A stretch of 31,092 nt of DNA, from contig JAXCGZ010021458.1 of the NCBI GenBank assembly GCA_037179515.1, forward strand, positions 15,001 through 46,092. The letters are read 5' to 3'. This document shows positions 14,301 to 25,690 of this stretch, piece after piece (the first letter of the stretch is position 1; every line of letters starts with the position of its first letter). Made by a program: the position numbers and the translations under genes. Source of the DNA: Halocaridina rubra. Lineage: Eukaryota > Arthropoda > Malacostraca > Decapoda > Atyidae. The notes under the pieces were generated by a model. The model was not told the origin of the DNA. It ran no database searches and worked only from the letters and a program-made list of their open reading frames with translations.

Positions 14301-15460
14301 TTAAGAGTGACACATAAATCTTAGAGCAATTAGTTATTGATAAGAATCTATAAAAGATTTATAATGTACTATTAGACAAGGAACAAACCACATCCCATTA
14401 AATTCTTTTCCTTCAGAGCACAATTCACTAAAAGAAAAATTTTCAAAGTCGCAATCTCAGACCTGTATACACTATCTGAAAATATCTGCAATGGGCATGT
14501 GGAGAATGAAGGCACTTGTTTTTATCTGTTTGAAAGATACATGTTTCCTCTACTCTAATACAGTAAGCTTCATTGTTGCCTAAATTTGGAATGCTGAGGG
14601 AGTATTCAGTTATTGTTATGTATACTTTCATTTTATACAAATATGCTGCATTTTAAGTTTAGTCAATCCTTATTATTCATGGGTGATTGACTTCTAAAAA
14701 ACCATGCAAATACTGGAAATATTCATAGCACAAAAACGTTGTTGCTGTGGGTAAAAAGAGGGATAGGTTATTGTAAATCCTATTCTCTATGTACTTTTGC
14801 TGCCTATCAATGTGAAACAAATAATTCATGTACCCTACCTACAGAACACAGTGTGGAGTGGGGAGGTTGTTAAGTTTCTGTTTTACTAAGGGGACACAAA
14901 GTACTGAACTTGGTTAAAAGCTCACAAACAGACAGGACGGATATTACTGTATTTGAACACCCTACCCGGGCTACCACTACTTGGTTAAATGAAACTCAGA
15001 ATTCAACTTTCTTTTAATTTTGAAAATGCAATGACACATTAAACAAAATTGAATTAACTTTTGAAGCTGGAACTAATTTTAAATTTAAATTTATGGAATA
15101 CTGGGTCGAATCCCTGAGGTGGTGAGCATGATTTCGATTCCCGGCACCACAGATGGATGCCAAGACTTTGGCCTCAACTAGACGATCACCTCTGTCACGC
15201 AGGCAGAGTAGAATAGAGGACACTGCAATTGCAAAAACAGAACCGACACACTGTTAATAATGGGAAAACCGAATGCACGAGCACACAAATAATGTGTTTC
15301 CAATATTATTCTACTGGATGAAAATATATTGGTTAGTCACAGCTAACCAGAAATACTTATGCTACCGTAAGAGCATACAAAATCATTAATTCTTTGCTGG
15401 TATTAGAGGAAAATAATTTTCACAATAAATGAAGAATAAGCAAGACAAATACAGTATATA
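14301..15460. other. Intergenic AT-rich sequence with possible decayed termini
   Basis: No gene is supported. AGTCAATCCTTATTATTCAT at 14661 vaguely resembles a Tigger left end without a TA. GATTTCGATTCCCGGCACCA near 15130 resembles the 3' half of a tRNA-derived SINE. Neither is strong enough to call as an element. Confidence 0.35.
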
Positions 15461-16060
15461 CAGTATTCCTTAAATTGTGGGGTCCCACAAAAGTTGCAAT
15501 GTTTATTAATTATTTGCAATTTATATGGTAAAACACTCTATTTATGATAAAGGAAGAATCTATGAGATAAATGCAGTATTCATGCAATTTTGGTTATCAA
15601 GAACTATATGCAATGAAAAAGGGGCAAAGCCACCTTTTGAAGTACACCTAGTTCTCAGAATAACGCCTAGATAGGTTCTCAGAAGTGTCGGGTAAATGGA
15701 AAATCGCTTGAAAAAACAACTCATTTTCCATAGGAAACTATGATAAAGGGCATAGATACGTTCCAAACCTTACATAGACACACATGCCAAAGATATAAGG
15801 TAAGTAAAAAACATATTTTATTACTACATAGCAAAGCAGAAAGCCCTGTATCTATTTTTAAGAGTATACAAAAGATATTCATATTCACTTTACAGCTAGA
15901 AATTAACATACATTACTGTACTGTACTCTATTATGCAGTGGGCAACAATCATACAGGACACTGGGACATGTATGGTGGCCGTGAGCAAGTAACTTATGCA
16001 TTAGAAGAGGAGGAGGATGCAGGAGAACGAACCTCTATCTGCAAATGTAAACAAAGATAA
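15461..16060 (-). mobile_element. Decayed Tigger-associated repeat, inverted relative to 6261-6690
   Basis: A TA followed by CAGTATTCCTTAAATTGTGG at 15461 resembles the left end of inner element C, decayed. From 15650 the plus strand is the inverse of 6690-6261, with GATAGGTTCTCAGAAGTG, CTATTATGCAGTGGGCAAC and GGACATGTATGGTGGC. At 15998-16045 a 180-bp-unit piece follows, AGAGGAGGAGGATGCAGGAG. This shows that the 180-bp unit and the 6261-6690 segment belong to one longer repeat. Confidence 0.6.
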
Positions 16061-16154
16061 AATAGAAATTATAAATAACCAAAGCAAGACTAAAAAACTA
16101 AAAAAAAATTAATTATGCAATGCCTAAATGTACCATATGGCAGATTAAAAAAAA

Positions 16155-16456
16155 CTTAATCTACATGCTCTAGAGAGGCGTGGAGTTAGGGGGGATATGA
16201 TTGAGGTGTATAAATGGTTTAAAGGGATTAGCAAGGGTGATATTAATAAAGTTTTAAAAATTCATGATCAAACCAGAACTCGTAATGGGTAATGGATTTA
16301 AGCTTGATAAATGTAGGTTCAGAAGGGAAATTAGTGAAAATTGGCTTGGTAATACCATAGAGTATTCCTAGTAGGATAATAAATGCCAATACCTTAGACA
16401 CCTTCAAATGTAGATTAGATAGACATATGTCAGAGGTAGGGTGGGTGTATACATAA
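16155..16456 (+). pseudogene. C-terminal fragment of a CR1-type reverse transcriptase
   Basis: The reading frame from 16164 gives HALERRGVRGDMIEVYKWFK then GISKGDINKVLKIHDQTRTR. After a one-base shift near 16290 it gives FKLDKCRFRREISENWLG, and after a stop RIINANTLDTFKCRLDRHM to a TAA at 16454-16456. The LERR-RGDxIEVYK and late FKxRLD pattern is characteristic of the C-terminal domain of CR1-like LINEs. This is a third LINE lineage in the window, different from families 1 and 2. No catalytic core is present. Confidence 0.7.
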
Positions 16457-16539
16457 TGTATAATGATGATGATCTTTTCTTATCGTAATCCTCTTTGTAC
16501 TTGTGGAAGAAGCGTCCGCGGGCACTTATTTACTATTTA

Positions 16540-16660
16540 AAAAAAAAGGGGGGGGTTATTCGCAAAATTCGAATTTTTTACTATTATTTTTTTGGGGGTG
16601 TTATTGCAATTTCGTGGATAAAAAAATCGTACATAAAAGGAACAAGGTGTATTTTCAACT
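16540..16660 (+). repeat. Module shared, inverted, with 29480-29580
   Basis: It reads GGTTATTCGCAAAATTCG, then TTTTTTACTATTATTTTTTT, GTTATTGCAATTTCGTGG and AAAAGGAACAAGGTGT. The reverse complement of all these pieces appears in order at 29480-29580. In both places it abuts a Tigger arm. It may be the terminal part of another nonautonomous element. Confidence 0.65.
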
Positions 16661-16714
16661 TATAATTCAAAACACTTTATTCCCAGTATATGAAGAATAA
16701 GCAAGGTAATTTTT

Positions 16715-16895
16715 ATTTTTATTTTTTATGATTGTGACACCAGAACGGGCCAAAAAATAAAAAAAATAAAACAGCCCTCATCAGTCTGGGCACGAAGAAT
16801 ACATAAAGTAATGAGAAACAGAAATGGAGAGTGTTATGACTTGTCAGATGTGAAGGGCTAACAAGAGATGTGTAATGAATATCCAAGAATATTCA
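16715..16895 (+). repeat. Tigger arm fragment
   Basis: GATTGTGACACCAGAACGGG, AACAGCCCTCATCAG, TGGGCACGAAGAATAC and CTTGTCAGATGTGAAGGG match the common arm. It breaks off after GTAATGAATATCCAA, before the (TTA)n tract. Confidence 0.7.
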
Positions 16896-17041
16896 GTGTT
16901 GATGTAGGCATAGAAAAAGAAGCGTAACTGAAGGAAGACTTAACATTGAACTGTCCTGGACAGTCCTATTCAAGTTCAAGAAACCTTCAGCTGTAGTATC
17001 GCAACGGACGGCTGTGCCATGGGCCAAACTACTACATGAAT

Positions 17042-17210
17042 ACAGTATGTATTCATTAAATTGTGGTTAACAAGAAACATTTGCAAAGCCAATAGGGTTA
17101 AATTACTTTTTTAATTATTTGCAGTTTATAGCATTAAACACTTTAGTTAAATGATTAATTACTTGCAATTTATATTTTAAATAACTTTATTCACGAGTTT
17201 TGATATAAAA
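17042..17210. repeat. Degenerate short repeats (about 45-50 bp)
   Basis: TTAATTATTTGCAGTTTATA near 17112 and TTAATTACTTGCAATTTATA near 17155 are each followed by an AACACTTTA- or AACTTTATT-like end. A third copy lies at 15505-15555. Both places begin with CAGTAT and TTAAATTGTGG. These look like internal repeats of the element at 15461. Confidence 0.45.
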
Positions 17211-18790
17211 CATTTCATTTACGACGATAGAAAGGGGTGAAAGGAAATTAGAATTTGTTAGGAAAAGGGATAGATTTTTACGTGGTCATAACCAATCTTC
17301 TCTGGATGAGATTTTTGCTTGGCATATTCAGTGAAAGAAATTTCTTATCAGTGTATATCAGCAGTAATTTCCAGGTCAAGGAATTAAGTTTGGCAAATGA
17401 AATGCCAGTTAGGTAATCGACAAAAGTTTGTTTTGTATGGGAATGGAAGCTGAGAAAATTTTCGTAGGATTTGACCAGTTTCTCGAATTCCCAATTTGCT
17501 TGACCAACGAGCTTTACCATACACTGTCCCTCACCTTGTTTGTGCCAGATGAATTCCTGTGAAGACACCACGTAAATAAGATTTGAAGTAAGCTTGACTA
17601 CTGAGGCGAGATCTTGCCTCTGGGATGTTTATTATATATTTCCAGAGAAGTAACTTGTTCATATAATATTCAAGGGCTACTTTAGTGGTGGTCCCTGGCA
17701 AGGAATTATGGCAGAGATGCAAGGGAGACACAGTATTTTAGGTGCAACAAGCGGAAGCAAATAAAAACAATATGAGAATTATTATGGGCAAAACAGGTTA
17801 CTGGCAAACAATCTTTAGAATGTTCTTTGCGTTTGAGGAGACGGAATGTTAACTGTTCAAATAATAAAGGAGCTACTGAAATGTATCTAGACAAGCTAAT
17901 GACATATCAGCAGAGTCAAATTTATAACAAAATTATCAGCAAGAGCGATTTTTATAATATAAAAAAATAATCGGAAAGAGCTATTTTATCTTAAGAAACT
18001 TTTGTAAAAAACGTATCTAACAGACTCGCTAGGATTATGGCCTCGTTCATGAAGAATAGGAACGATCAACGAAAACAGAAATAGGGTGGAGACTTATATT
18101 TGGATTGTGCTTCCTACACATACAAGAATATTAATTAAGATATATTTGAAATTAGCTGTAAACTGAAATATACATTGCAAATAATCATAATCTGCAATAG
18201 GCAAGGAGTGAGAATTATTTTAGTAAGGAAAAAAACCGTTAATAGTTACTAAGTTAAATAATAAGGCATCTATTGCAGCCTCTTGTGACTTTGAGTGAAA
18301 AACACTGTCACACACAGCTAATTTATTATTTGTTATTATTCTACACTGTGTCCCTATAATAATATAGTATATAAGGCCATCAGATAACAGCATAGACTGA
18401 AATGCACCATCTAAAGTTATATGAAAGATAGGCATTTTCAGTTACATGTATATATACTGTAACACATAAAATCACTAGTCAAGAAAAAATTTTTACATAT
18501 GAAATTTAACCCTAATTGTGAGATATGGTTCAAAGAGGCAGTGTGTTGTTGTTTAAGCCTATTGAATTTTGGCTGCAATATAAAGCATCAAGGGATGTGC
18601 TACAGTAAGGAGGTGACTAGGTAGAGTGCAGGAACATCAGCTGCCTTTGCCATTGTAATTTTCCTTGTATGACTGGCTCAAAGTATGGGAATTTTTTCTT
18701 GCTTGAAATATTGAGTCTGGGATCTTTCTTGATTTTCTTTCATCGCAATTATTGAAGTGTTTCTATATAGGGACAAAACAAAGCATTAAG
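17211..18790. other. Unrecognised AT-rich sequence
   Basis: I see no supported gene or element. Minus-strand frames up to 97 codons exist (17278-17571), but their products match nothing I recognise and their composition is ordinary for AT-rich DNA. Confidence 0.4.
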
Positions 18791-19165
18791 TTTCATTTCA
18801 GTTTGATGCCACATTCCGCTGTGGGATCAGGTGCCTTTTCTCATTCACTAATTGCTCCATCATTGATAGCCATTTCTCACTTTGAGCTATAGTGAGAGAC
18901 AAAATCTTAGGAGTCGATTGCTGCTCTATGTTGTCATCAGTGTCATCTCGTTCTTTGACATCCTTCTCTGCCATAATATTCAATTTCACATTAATGACCT
19001 CTAGTGCACGTTCTTAGTAAATGTATGCAAAATCCGTAGCATATGTGGCTTTGAAACCTTTACCTCCAATCCAGTGGGCCAACATGAAGAATTTTGTTTT
19101 TTCCATGCATTTTTCATCATCAGAAAAGCTCTTAAGAAATTGTAGCACACTTTGGCGGGACCTTC
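18791..19165 (-). pseudogene. Possible decayed coding remnant, unknown family
   Basis: On the minus strand from about 19165 a mostly open stretch reads QFLKSFSDDEKCMEKTKFFM, then LAHWIGGKG, a stop, then KDVKERDDTDDNIEQQSTPK to a stop at 18798. The charged, low-bias composition is unlike the flanking DNA. Its first half loosely resembles gag-like N-termini of invertebrate retroelements, but I cannot assign it. It could also be a degraded host exon or chance. Confidence 0.25.
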
Positions 19166-19194
19166 CAACATTTATTATTTTTACTTGTGTTAAG

Positions 19195-19420
19195 GTGTTG
19201 CCACTGTGGCTGAGCGATAACGATCACGGCTTTGATTCGTCAGGTCCAGGATTTGAAACTCATCACGGTGTGAGCTTAGAAAAGGCATTCACTTACTTAT
19301 TGGCTGCACTTGCCAAAACCAAAGTCGTTTGCAAGAAATTACCGTCCTTTAATAGAAAAGGGTAGTCCGTGAAGTAAAAGCGATCGTTTTTGGTAATGTG
19401 TGATATAGCGAGATGCATAG
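19195..19420 (+). mobile_element. tRNA-derived SINE sharing a tail with 25690-25880
   Basis: The head CACTGTGGCTGAGCGATAAC (A box) and GGTCCAGGATTTGAAACTC (B-box-like) is a convincing tRNA-like promoter arrangement. It is followed by GTGAGCTTAGAAAAGGCATT. The tail has CCTTTAATAGAAAAGGGTAG then TCCGTGAAGTAAAAGCGATC, which recurs in altered form at 25826-25868. No cloverleaf is maintained. Confidence 0.6.
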
Positions 19421-21360
19421 CTTTACGTTAGGAATCCTTTAAGATGAAGTTAACATTTGGGATCCCTATCATGTCTCTACTTACACTAAGCCCAACTTCT
19501 TGTGAACACATGTTGGTGACTCTTTTTCTCTCTGTGTTTTTTGTTTATGGTTTGCTTTGTAAATCTTAAGGTTCAGTAGGTATTGTGGATTAGTCGCTTT
19601 TGTAGGATGTTCATAGTTAATTGTGCTCTTTGTACTTACACATTTATGGTTGAGTATGTTATGAGCTCTGTGGTTTGTTAGACTATAACTGCATTCTGGA
19701 TGTTTGTGCAATAAAATTTAAATTTGGTTATTTTGAATTTCAAAAATTCATCAATGCTCTTCATTAGAGCTCCTTCATTTTGTGAATTTTAATAAGCATT
19801 TATTACTCCATGATCCACAAGCTGATCATTGAGGTGATGTTTGGGAGCATGGAAATGACATCTGTATTTAGTCGGACATTTCAGCTCATTTTGAATATGA
19901 ACCTGTGCATTGCCTTGTATTAAAAGGAATGTTGATTGAAAGAGTTTTGCTCTCTTGGTATTGTTTTGCTACTAGGACAAAGCAGTCGTTGACTTTAAGG
20001 TTTCATCTCTAGTGGAGTTGCATGTGACTCACATTTTTTCCTCCTAATGCACAAGAGTTTTGGACAGTCTACTCTACTAATGATTTGCACTTGGAGTCAT
20101 AGCTAGCTGTTGCACAAATAAGGCTTATGGAACATATTTTCAAGGCTTTTAAGCCAAATTCTTTGACGAGTGTTTAAAATTATAAGCAGTTTTCATGTCT
20201 GCTTGTTAACCAAACCTCTGTCATCAGAACAAGAATGTGTTATTGTACATACCTTATTATAATTGTATCATAGATGTTTTACAAATGTTGAAGTTTTCAT
20301 ATCTACCAAACATACTTCTCCTGAATGATCAGTGTTTTCAGGTTGTATCTTTTCAATATGTGCAAGCCAGCCCCCACTAACTGAGAAAGCTTTAAATATA
20401 GTTTCACCTTCTGTGACATATTTTTTTAATTTTCTTGCATATGCACATTAATGTGTATAGTAGTGGTATCCACAAGACATATTTTATCCTCCATACCATA
20501 ACATAGCAGTAACTGTCATTAAGCTGCATACTGGTGGATAATAATGTGATTTGCAAAAAAAAATTTCTTAATAACAGGTTATCCTCAAGAAAAAGGAGGG
20601 TTTGTTTCCTTGATGAGCACTTGGAAGCAAAGTGATTGTGCTGCCACATGTATTACTACATATCTAACATACAATTCTTTCTAGTGCACTACATAGTGAT
20701 AAACACAGTGAAAAGATTCGTGCATAATTTCAAAGATATTTCAAGATGTGAAATAAAATATGACAAGAAAAAGAAAGTGTGATTTCTTGTGATACTTACC
20801 ATTTTAAATAAAGAATTAAGGAAATGAAAGAGAGGGAAAAAAATCTCTGTGCAAAATGGTTGTTCGAATCGACTCGATTAATTTTAAGGGCTTCAGCGAC
20901 CAGACAAAAGAGGTTGTGTTTTAAAGATGAGTGTCACTTGACTCTTCTAGCTGTTTTCCATTGTATACTTTTCTCTATTGCATAGCACCTTGAAACAAAA
21001 AGGAAATTTATTTACAAAAACATGTTGGCATACTTATAAAATTATTATGGAGAAAAACATCTCCCAATTTATTTTTTCTCTAAAAAATATTTAAATATTT
21101 CATACAATTTGACCTAAGAGATCCCACTTTGTTGCATATGACCTTAAACTCATCCAAGCATGTTGTAAATATTTTCATTATTGCTGTCCAACTCAGTTGC
21201 TTATGAGTATTCTCTGAGTGAAAATATTTCCTCCAACGTATTGTAATTTTATCTTCGGCCGCAGTGACCAGCAAACTGAGCAAAGTTTTTTTATCAAATT
21301 TTGTCAAAATCTTGGGGATTCACAATCTTAAACCAACAGGAAGATTTAATTTGCTTTTGA
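19421..21360. other. Unrecognised AT-rich sequence
   Basis: No gene or element can be supported. Minus-strand frames of 75-81 codons (20404-20649, 21080-21307) have products I do not recognise. They could be parts of one decayed protein, but nothing links them. Confidence 0.4.
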
Positions 21361-21404
21361 CATTGAAGTAATGGGTGTAAAACATAATTCTAAATCTTTG
21401 GTAC

Positions 21405-22236
21405 TTACTACATTCCCACGTACCTCAGGCCAGCCATATACTCACAGTCTATCTCTTTCTTATACAGTTCATTCACTTTTAGCACCTCTCTTCCTCTCTC
21501 GCTTATTCTCATTCTCCACTTTCCTTCCACTCTATTTTTCTCTATATAATGATCAGATATTCCACCTCTAGGTCCTCTCAACACATTCACATCCAATACT
21601 CTTCCAATCACCGTCCTGTCCCCACAACATAATCCATTAATACTTTGTCAACTACTCTTCCATTATCAACTCTGACTCATGTATACTTGTGCACATCCTT
21701 CTTTTTAAATACAGTATTAGCAATCAAAATCTCTCTCTCAAAACACATTTCTACAATTTTTTCTCCACTCTCATTCCTACCAGGCACTCCATACTCCCCA
21801 AGAACACCATTCACTGGCTCATTTCATACTCGAGCATTCAAATCTCCCATCAACACCACATTCACCTTCATTCCCAATCCTTCCACACACTTGTTTAATT
21901 TCATTCAAAATTCTTCTTTTTCTCACTTCTTTCACTGCCAGGGCCATTTGCTCTCACAAATGCCCAAACTTTGCATCCCAGCCTCATTTTAGCCACTATT
22001 ATTTGAGATGATACTTCTTTCCAGTCCACCACACACTTATTTATAGCTTCATTTACACAGAGCCACTCCTTCTCTTCCTCTCCCTTTACCAACAGAGCCA
22101 CTCCTTCTCTTCCTCTCCCTTTACCAACAGAGCCACTCCTTCTCTTCCTATCCCTCTCTCAACTCCAGACAACCTACTTACCACACTCCCAAATGTCACC
22201 TCATCATTTCCTACCTGCAACCGTACCTCAGATGCC
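21405..22236 (-). pseudogene. RTE-type LINE endonuclease fragment, copy 2
   Basis: On the minus strand the copy starts near 22236 with GNDEVTFGSVVSRLSGVERG, lacking the N-terminal catalytic strand. It continues with KMRLGCKVWAFVRANGPGSE, an LMGDLNAR-equivalent region near 21860, TVFKKKDVHKYT, and a SDHYIEKNRVEGKWRMR segment. It ends near 21405 at CEYMAGLRYVG. It contains several stops and frameshifts and an internal 35-bp duplication. It joins head to tail with copy 1 at 22236. Plus-strand frames here are shadows. Confidence 0.7.
22061..22155. repeat. 35-bp minisatellite within the RTE fragment
   Basis: AGCCACTCCTTCTCTTCCTC starts at 22061, 22096 and 22131, exactly 35 bp apart, and TCCCTTTACCAACAG completes each full unit. 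Because 35 is not a multiple of three, each extra unit shifts the endonuclease frame. Confidence 0.9.
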
Positions 22237-23275
22237 TTCTGCTTTTCAGCCACTACTTCACCCACCTGCTCATTCCACCATTCACTACTTTTCCATTTGC
22301 TTCCACCAATTAGTCTCCTTCCGCACACTTCATAACCTCATCCTTGACACAGCCCTATTCTTCTTCCACTCCCTCCTTTACTTTCTCTTTCACCACATTC
22401 CACACATTTCTCAGGTTAGCCATATACTCACAATCTTTCTCTTTATTATAAAATTTACTCACTTTTAGCACCTCTCGTCCTCTCTTGCTTCTCCTCATTC
22501 TCCACTTTTCTCCCACTCTACTTTCCTGTAAATAATGATCAGATATTTCACCACTAGTCCCTCTCAATAAATTCACATCCAATGCTCTTAAAAGTACCCT
22601 CCTGTCCACCCCAACATAATCCATTAATACTCCATCAATTACTCTTCCATTATCAACTCTGAACCATGTATACTTGTGCACATCCTTCTTTTTAAATACA
22701 GTATTAGCAATCAACTTCTCTTTCTCAATACACATTTCTATCACATTCTCTCCACTCTCATTCGTACCAAGTACTTCATACTTCCCAATTACACTATCCA
22801 CTGGGTCTTTCCCTACTCTAGCATTCAAATCTCCCATCAACACCACATTCACATTCATTCCCAAGTCTTCCACACACTCGTTCAATTTTATTCTAAGTTC
22901 TTCTCTTACTTTCTTTCTCTGCCAGGGCATATGCACTCACGAGTGCCCAAACCTTGCATCCCAGCCTCATTTCAGCCACTGTTATTCGAGATGATACTTC
23001 CTTCCATTCTACCACACACTTATTTATCTCTTCATTTACCAACAGAGCCACCCCTCTCTCAACTCCAGACACCCTACCTACCACACTTCCAGATGTCACC
23101 TCACCATTCCCTTTTATCTTAGTTTTGCTCAGTGCAAGTACATTTATCTTTCTCTCCACAAACATACTCACTATCGCCTCCCTCTTACTTTCATTTACAC
23201 CACAACCATGCACATTCAGAGACCCAATTACTAGGGTTGTGACTGGATCTCTCCTACCAGAATACCTCCCCCCCG
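22237..23275 (-). pseudogene. RTE-type LINE endonuclease, copy 1
   Basis: This is an endonuclease/exonuclease/phosphatase-fold domain as in RTE-clade LINEs, read on the minus strand. In order it has LVIGSLNVHGCGVNESKREA, ALSKTKIKGNGEVTSGS, RGVALLVNEEINKCVVEWKE, then VVLMGDLNARVGKDPVDSV, TVFKKKDVHKYTWFRVDNGR and ISDHYLQESRVGEKWRMRRS. The catalytic Glu expected in the S-E-T-K position is Lys here. There is one frameshift near 22930 and stops after KEGVEEE at about 22355. After the domain, SSEWWNEQVGEVVAEKQKA ends at 22237, where copy 2 begins. No reverse transcriptase is attached. Confidence 0.75.
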
Positions 23276-23435
23276 AATTTCTTGGCCACTCGTAGGATGA
23301 AAAAATACAGAGGAGGGAATTCCCAGTCCCCCATTTTGCCCCATTTAGTCGATTTTTACGATATGCAGAGGAAAACTGAGGAAGTATTCTCAATATCCCT
23401 CCCTCAAGGAGGACGACACGCAGGGGAACAAAACT
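23276..23435 (-). mobile_element. 5' untranslated region of RTE copy 1
   Basis: On the minus strand it includes CCCCTGCGTGTCGTCCTCC, GAGGGAGGGATATTG, ATCGTAAAAATCGACTAAA and GGGACTGGGAATTCCC. The CTGCGTGTCGT and GACTAAA pieces are shared with the fragment at 9730-9945. It lies directly upstream of the endonuclease frame. Confidence 0.55.
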
Positions 23436-25690
23436 GAACATCCTTCCTTCAAGACTGAAGCCCTAACTTTAACAGACTAAGAATCATGTAGGATATGTTG
23501 TATGCAATTTTAGATAAAGATGAATAGACCAAATCTCAGTGGCATACTTTCCCTGAAGTAAGCAGTCTTGGTTATTTTGGTTTCTCCTCCTTGGCAAGTT
23601 ATAATATAGACAATACTAGAGGCTCCCCTCTCGGTATCAGTGTACATAGCACTTTTGTAGGTTGGAAACATATCCAGTTCATTACGTGGGAATATGTAGC
23701 ATATTCTTGAGCCAACCTGCTTGAATTATGCCATTTCCAAAGAAATACTTTTACCTTTTGAAATCCAATGTGGTTGCCACCCTTCAAGGAGCCCATGATG
23801 TCATTACATTGTTGGCAAGCATTCAAATAAAAGGCATAGAAGGTAAGAAAAGAAATAGCAACAATGAATTGGGTATTAGGAAGTTTGAATGAAATTCTTA
23901 TTTTGGGTGTTTTAAAGGTTTATTGGTGTAGGTAATATTTTTTTCTCTTTTTTTTCGGTATATTAAAGATTTCCTTCCCTCTGTGGAGGGTAATATTTCC
24001 TAAATGTATGTGCCTTACTTCCTAATTGTTCTTGCCTTCCTCTTTTATGATAATCCTTGTTTAATGAGATATATTCTCTGGTGGAGATCCTTACTCCTTT
24101 GTGGGTTCTCTTCAATTATGACGATGTCTTTACTATTGCTAGTTTCAACCTAGGTTTGTACTCAGTTAATCCTTCCATCTCTTGTGCTATAGTGCATTGA
24201 TTGGCTTGCTCTTTCTTTCATTGGGTTTCCCCTGAGCCTTGATTTATCCTGTTGCTCACCTTTGTGTCTGTTTGAGTGGGATATATTTTCAAATTTTAGG
24301 ACTCTTATTCCTCTTTCAATGTGTTGTGTTATTTTATGCTTTTCCTGCCTTGATGAAGCAGATCACAGTCTGTTGCTGTTGTGTCTTCTTGAATGGCTTT
24401 GTGTGTGGTCTGTTTGGGGTCTCTTTCTAATAGGACTCTCTCATGGAGGTTCAGAGCATTTTACCCGTGATGTCCTTTTAGTTTGCTTATTTGAGTTACA
24501 GCCCACATTTTGCTTTGCTTGGTATTATTCTTGATCCTTGATGCTTGACTTCCATCATTATTTTGTGCATATTGGATCGCACAATTTAGATTTCTTCCTT
24601 TTTGATTGTTCTGCTGTCTGAAGCTCATTATTGACATTGTTTTTCCTCTCCAAGATTTTGCTTTGGGGACCTGTTAGGCCTTTGGTTTGGGCATATCTTT
24701 GCGTCTTAGTGTTCTCTTGTACAGTTGTTACTTGATTGTATTCTCAGCCTTTTTGAGAATATATTACTCTTGACTTCTTAAGATGAAGAATAATAACCCC
24801 TGCAGATGAACATTTTCCTATATTGTTGAAAGAAACTGAGATGTAATTAAAGCACACCTGATGAGATGAAGAATATGACAAAAAATGACCACTGTTGCAA
24901 GACGCATAAGACTTTTTACTGGAAAAGTCTCTGTCTTGCACATTATTTGTGATATATTTTCCATGTGCTCTGTTATCTCTAGGTTTTCTTGTTAAGATGA
25001 AGTAAATTATTTAACCTTATTTAGATATTATTTACAATTATTTATAACCTTAATGAATCTTTGTATTTCGGGCTACTATGCACACACCAAGCGTTTGCTT
25101 TATTTTGTATATTTTCTGAGCAAAGCTCAGTTAACCTTAGTAATGAAAAGTATATATTTACACAAATCTCTGAGCTTGCAACTCAAGATATCCCTCTACA
25201 ATACACTTCTCTTGAGTTTGTGAGTTTTACTTTTCTCACCGGGACATGCAAGAAAATTACCCTAATCAGGCCCGGGCATGAAGAAAACATTAAAACTAAG
25301 AAAAAGTAAAAGATTAAGGACAAGGGAGAAATAGGGGAATGATACACAATAGGAAAAGGACAGGCTCAAACAATAGTCAAAGTACTGAGAACCTAGAGAT
25401 ATGGCAGGATTAGGCCCTGAGATGACGATAGATCTGCTTTTTGAAGGAAGATAGGTTATAAGAATTAGGGAAGACAGAAGGAGGAAGAGAGCTCCTGAGT
25501 CTGGAGGTGAATGGGAAGAAGCAGTCACTGCACCGACCAATCCGCTACTTATTATTATTATTATTATTTTCTATTATTATAAGCCAATCAACAAGCCCCA
25601 CTGGAAAAACCTAAGACATTTGGCTTATAGTGAGAAAAAGGAAAAAGAGAAGATAGAAAAATATAAAGTTGTATAAAATGGCATTATTCT
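23436..25690. other. Unrecognised AT-rich sequence
   Basis: I see no supported gene. Plus-strand frames of 63-90 codons around 24239-24534 overlap one another and match nothing recognised. A compact hairpin lies at 24897-24939. A short (TTA)n tract lies at 25549-25570. A patch at 25265-25310 (CAGGCCCGGGCATGAAG) faintly resembles the Tigger arm. Confidence 0.4.
24897..24939. repeat. Short inverted repeat (hairpin)
   Basis: GCAAGACGCATAAGACTTTT pairs with AAAAGTCTCTGTCTTGC around a five-to-six-base loop, with a small internal bulge. No T-run, promoter or gene is next to it, so its role is unknown. Confidence 0.6.

Noticed and set aside
14661..14700. Tigger-like left end AGTCAATCCTTATTATTCAT
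   Set aside because: The first base and TA target are missing, the match is short, and no right end or arm follows.
15090..15165. Possible tRNA gene or SINE at GATTTCGATTCCCGGCACCA
   Set aside because: Only a B-box-like 3' half is visible; there is no A box or cloverleaf upstream.
21371..23295. Plus-strand frames opposite the RTE endonuclease copies
   Set aside because: They are antisense shadows; the minus strand carries the recognisable domain motifs.
24239..24534. Overlapping plus-strand frames rich in Leu, Phe and Cys
   Set aside because: Two competing overlapping frames in T-rich DNA, with no recognisable domain, splice sites or repeats.
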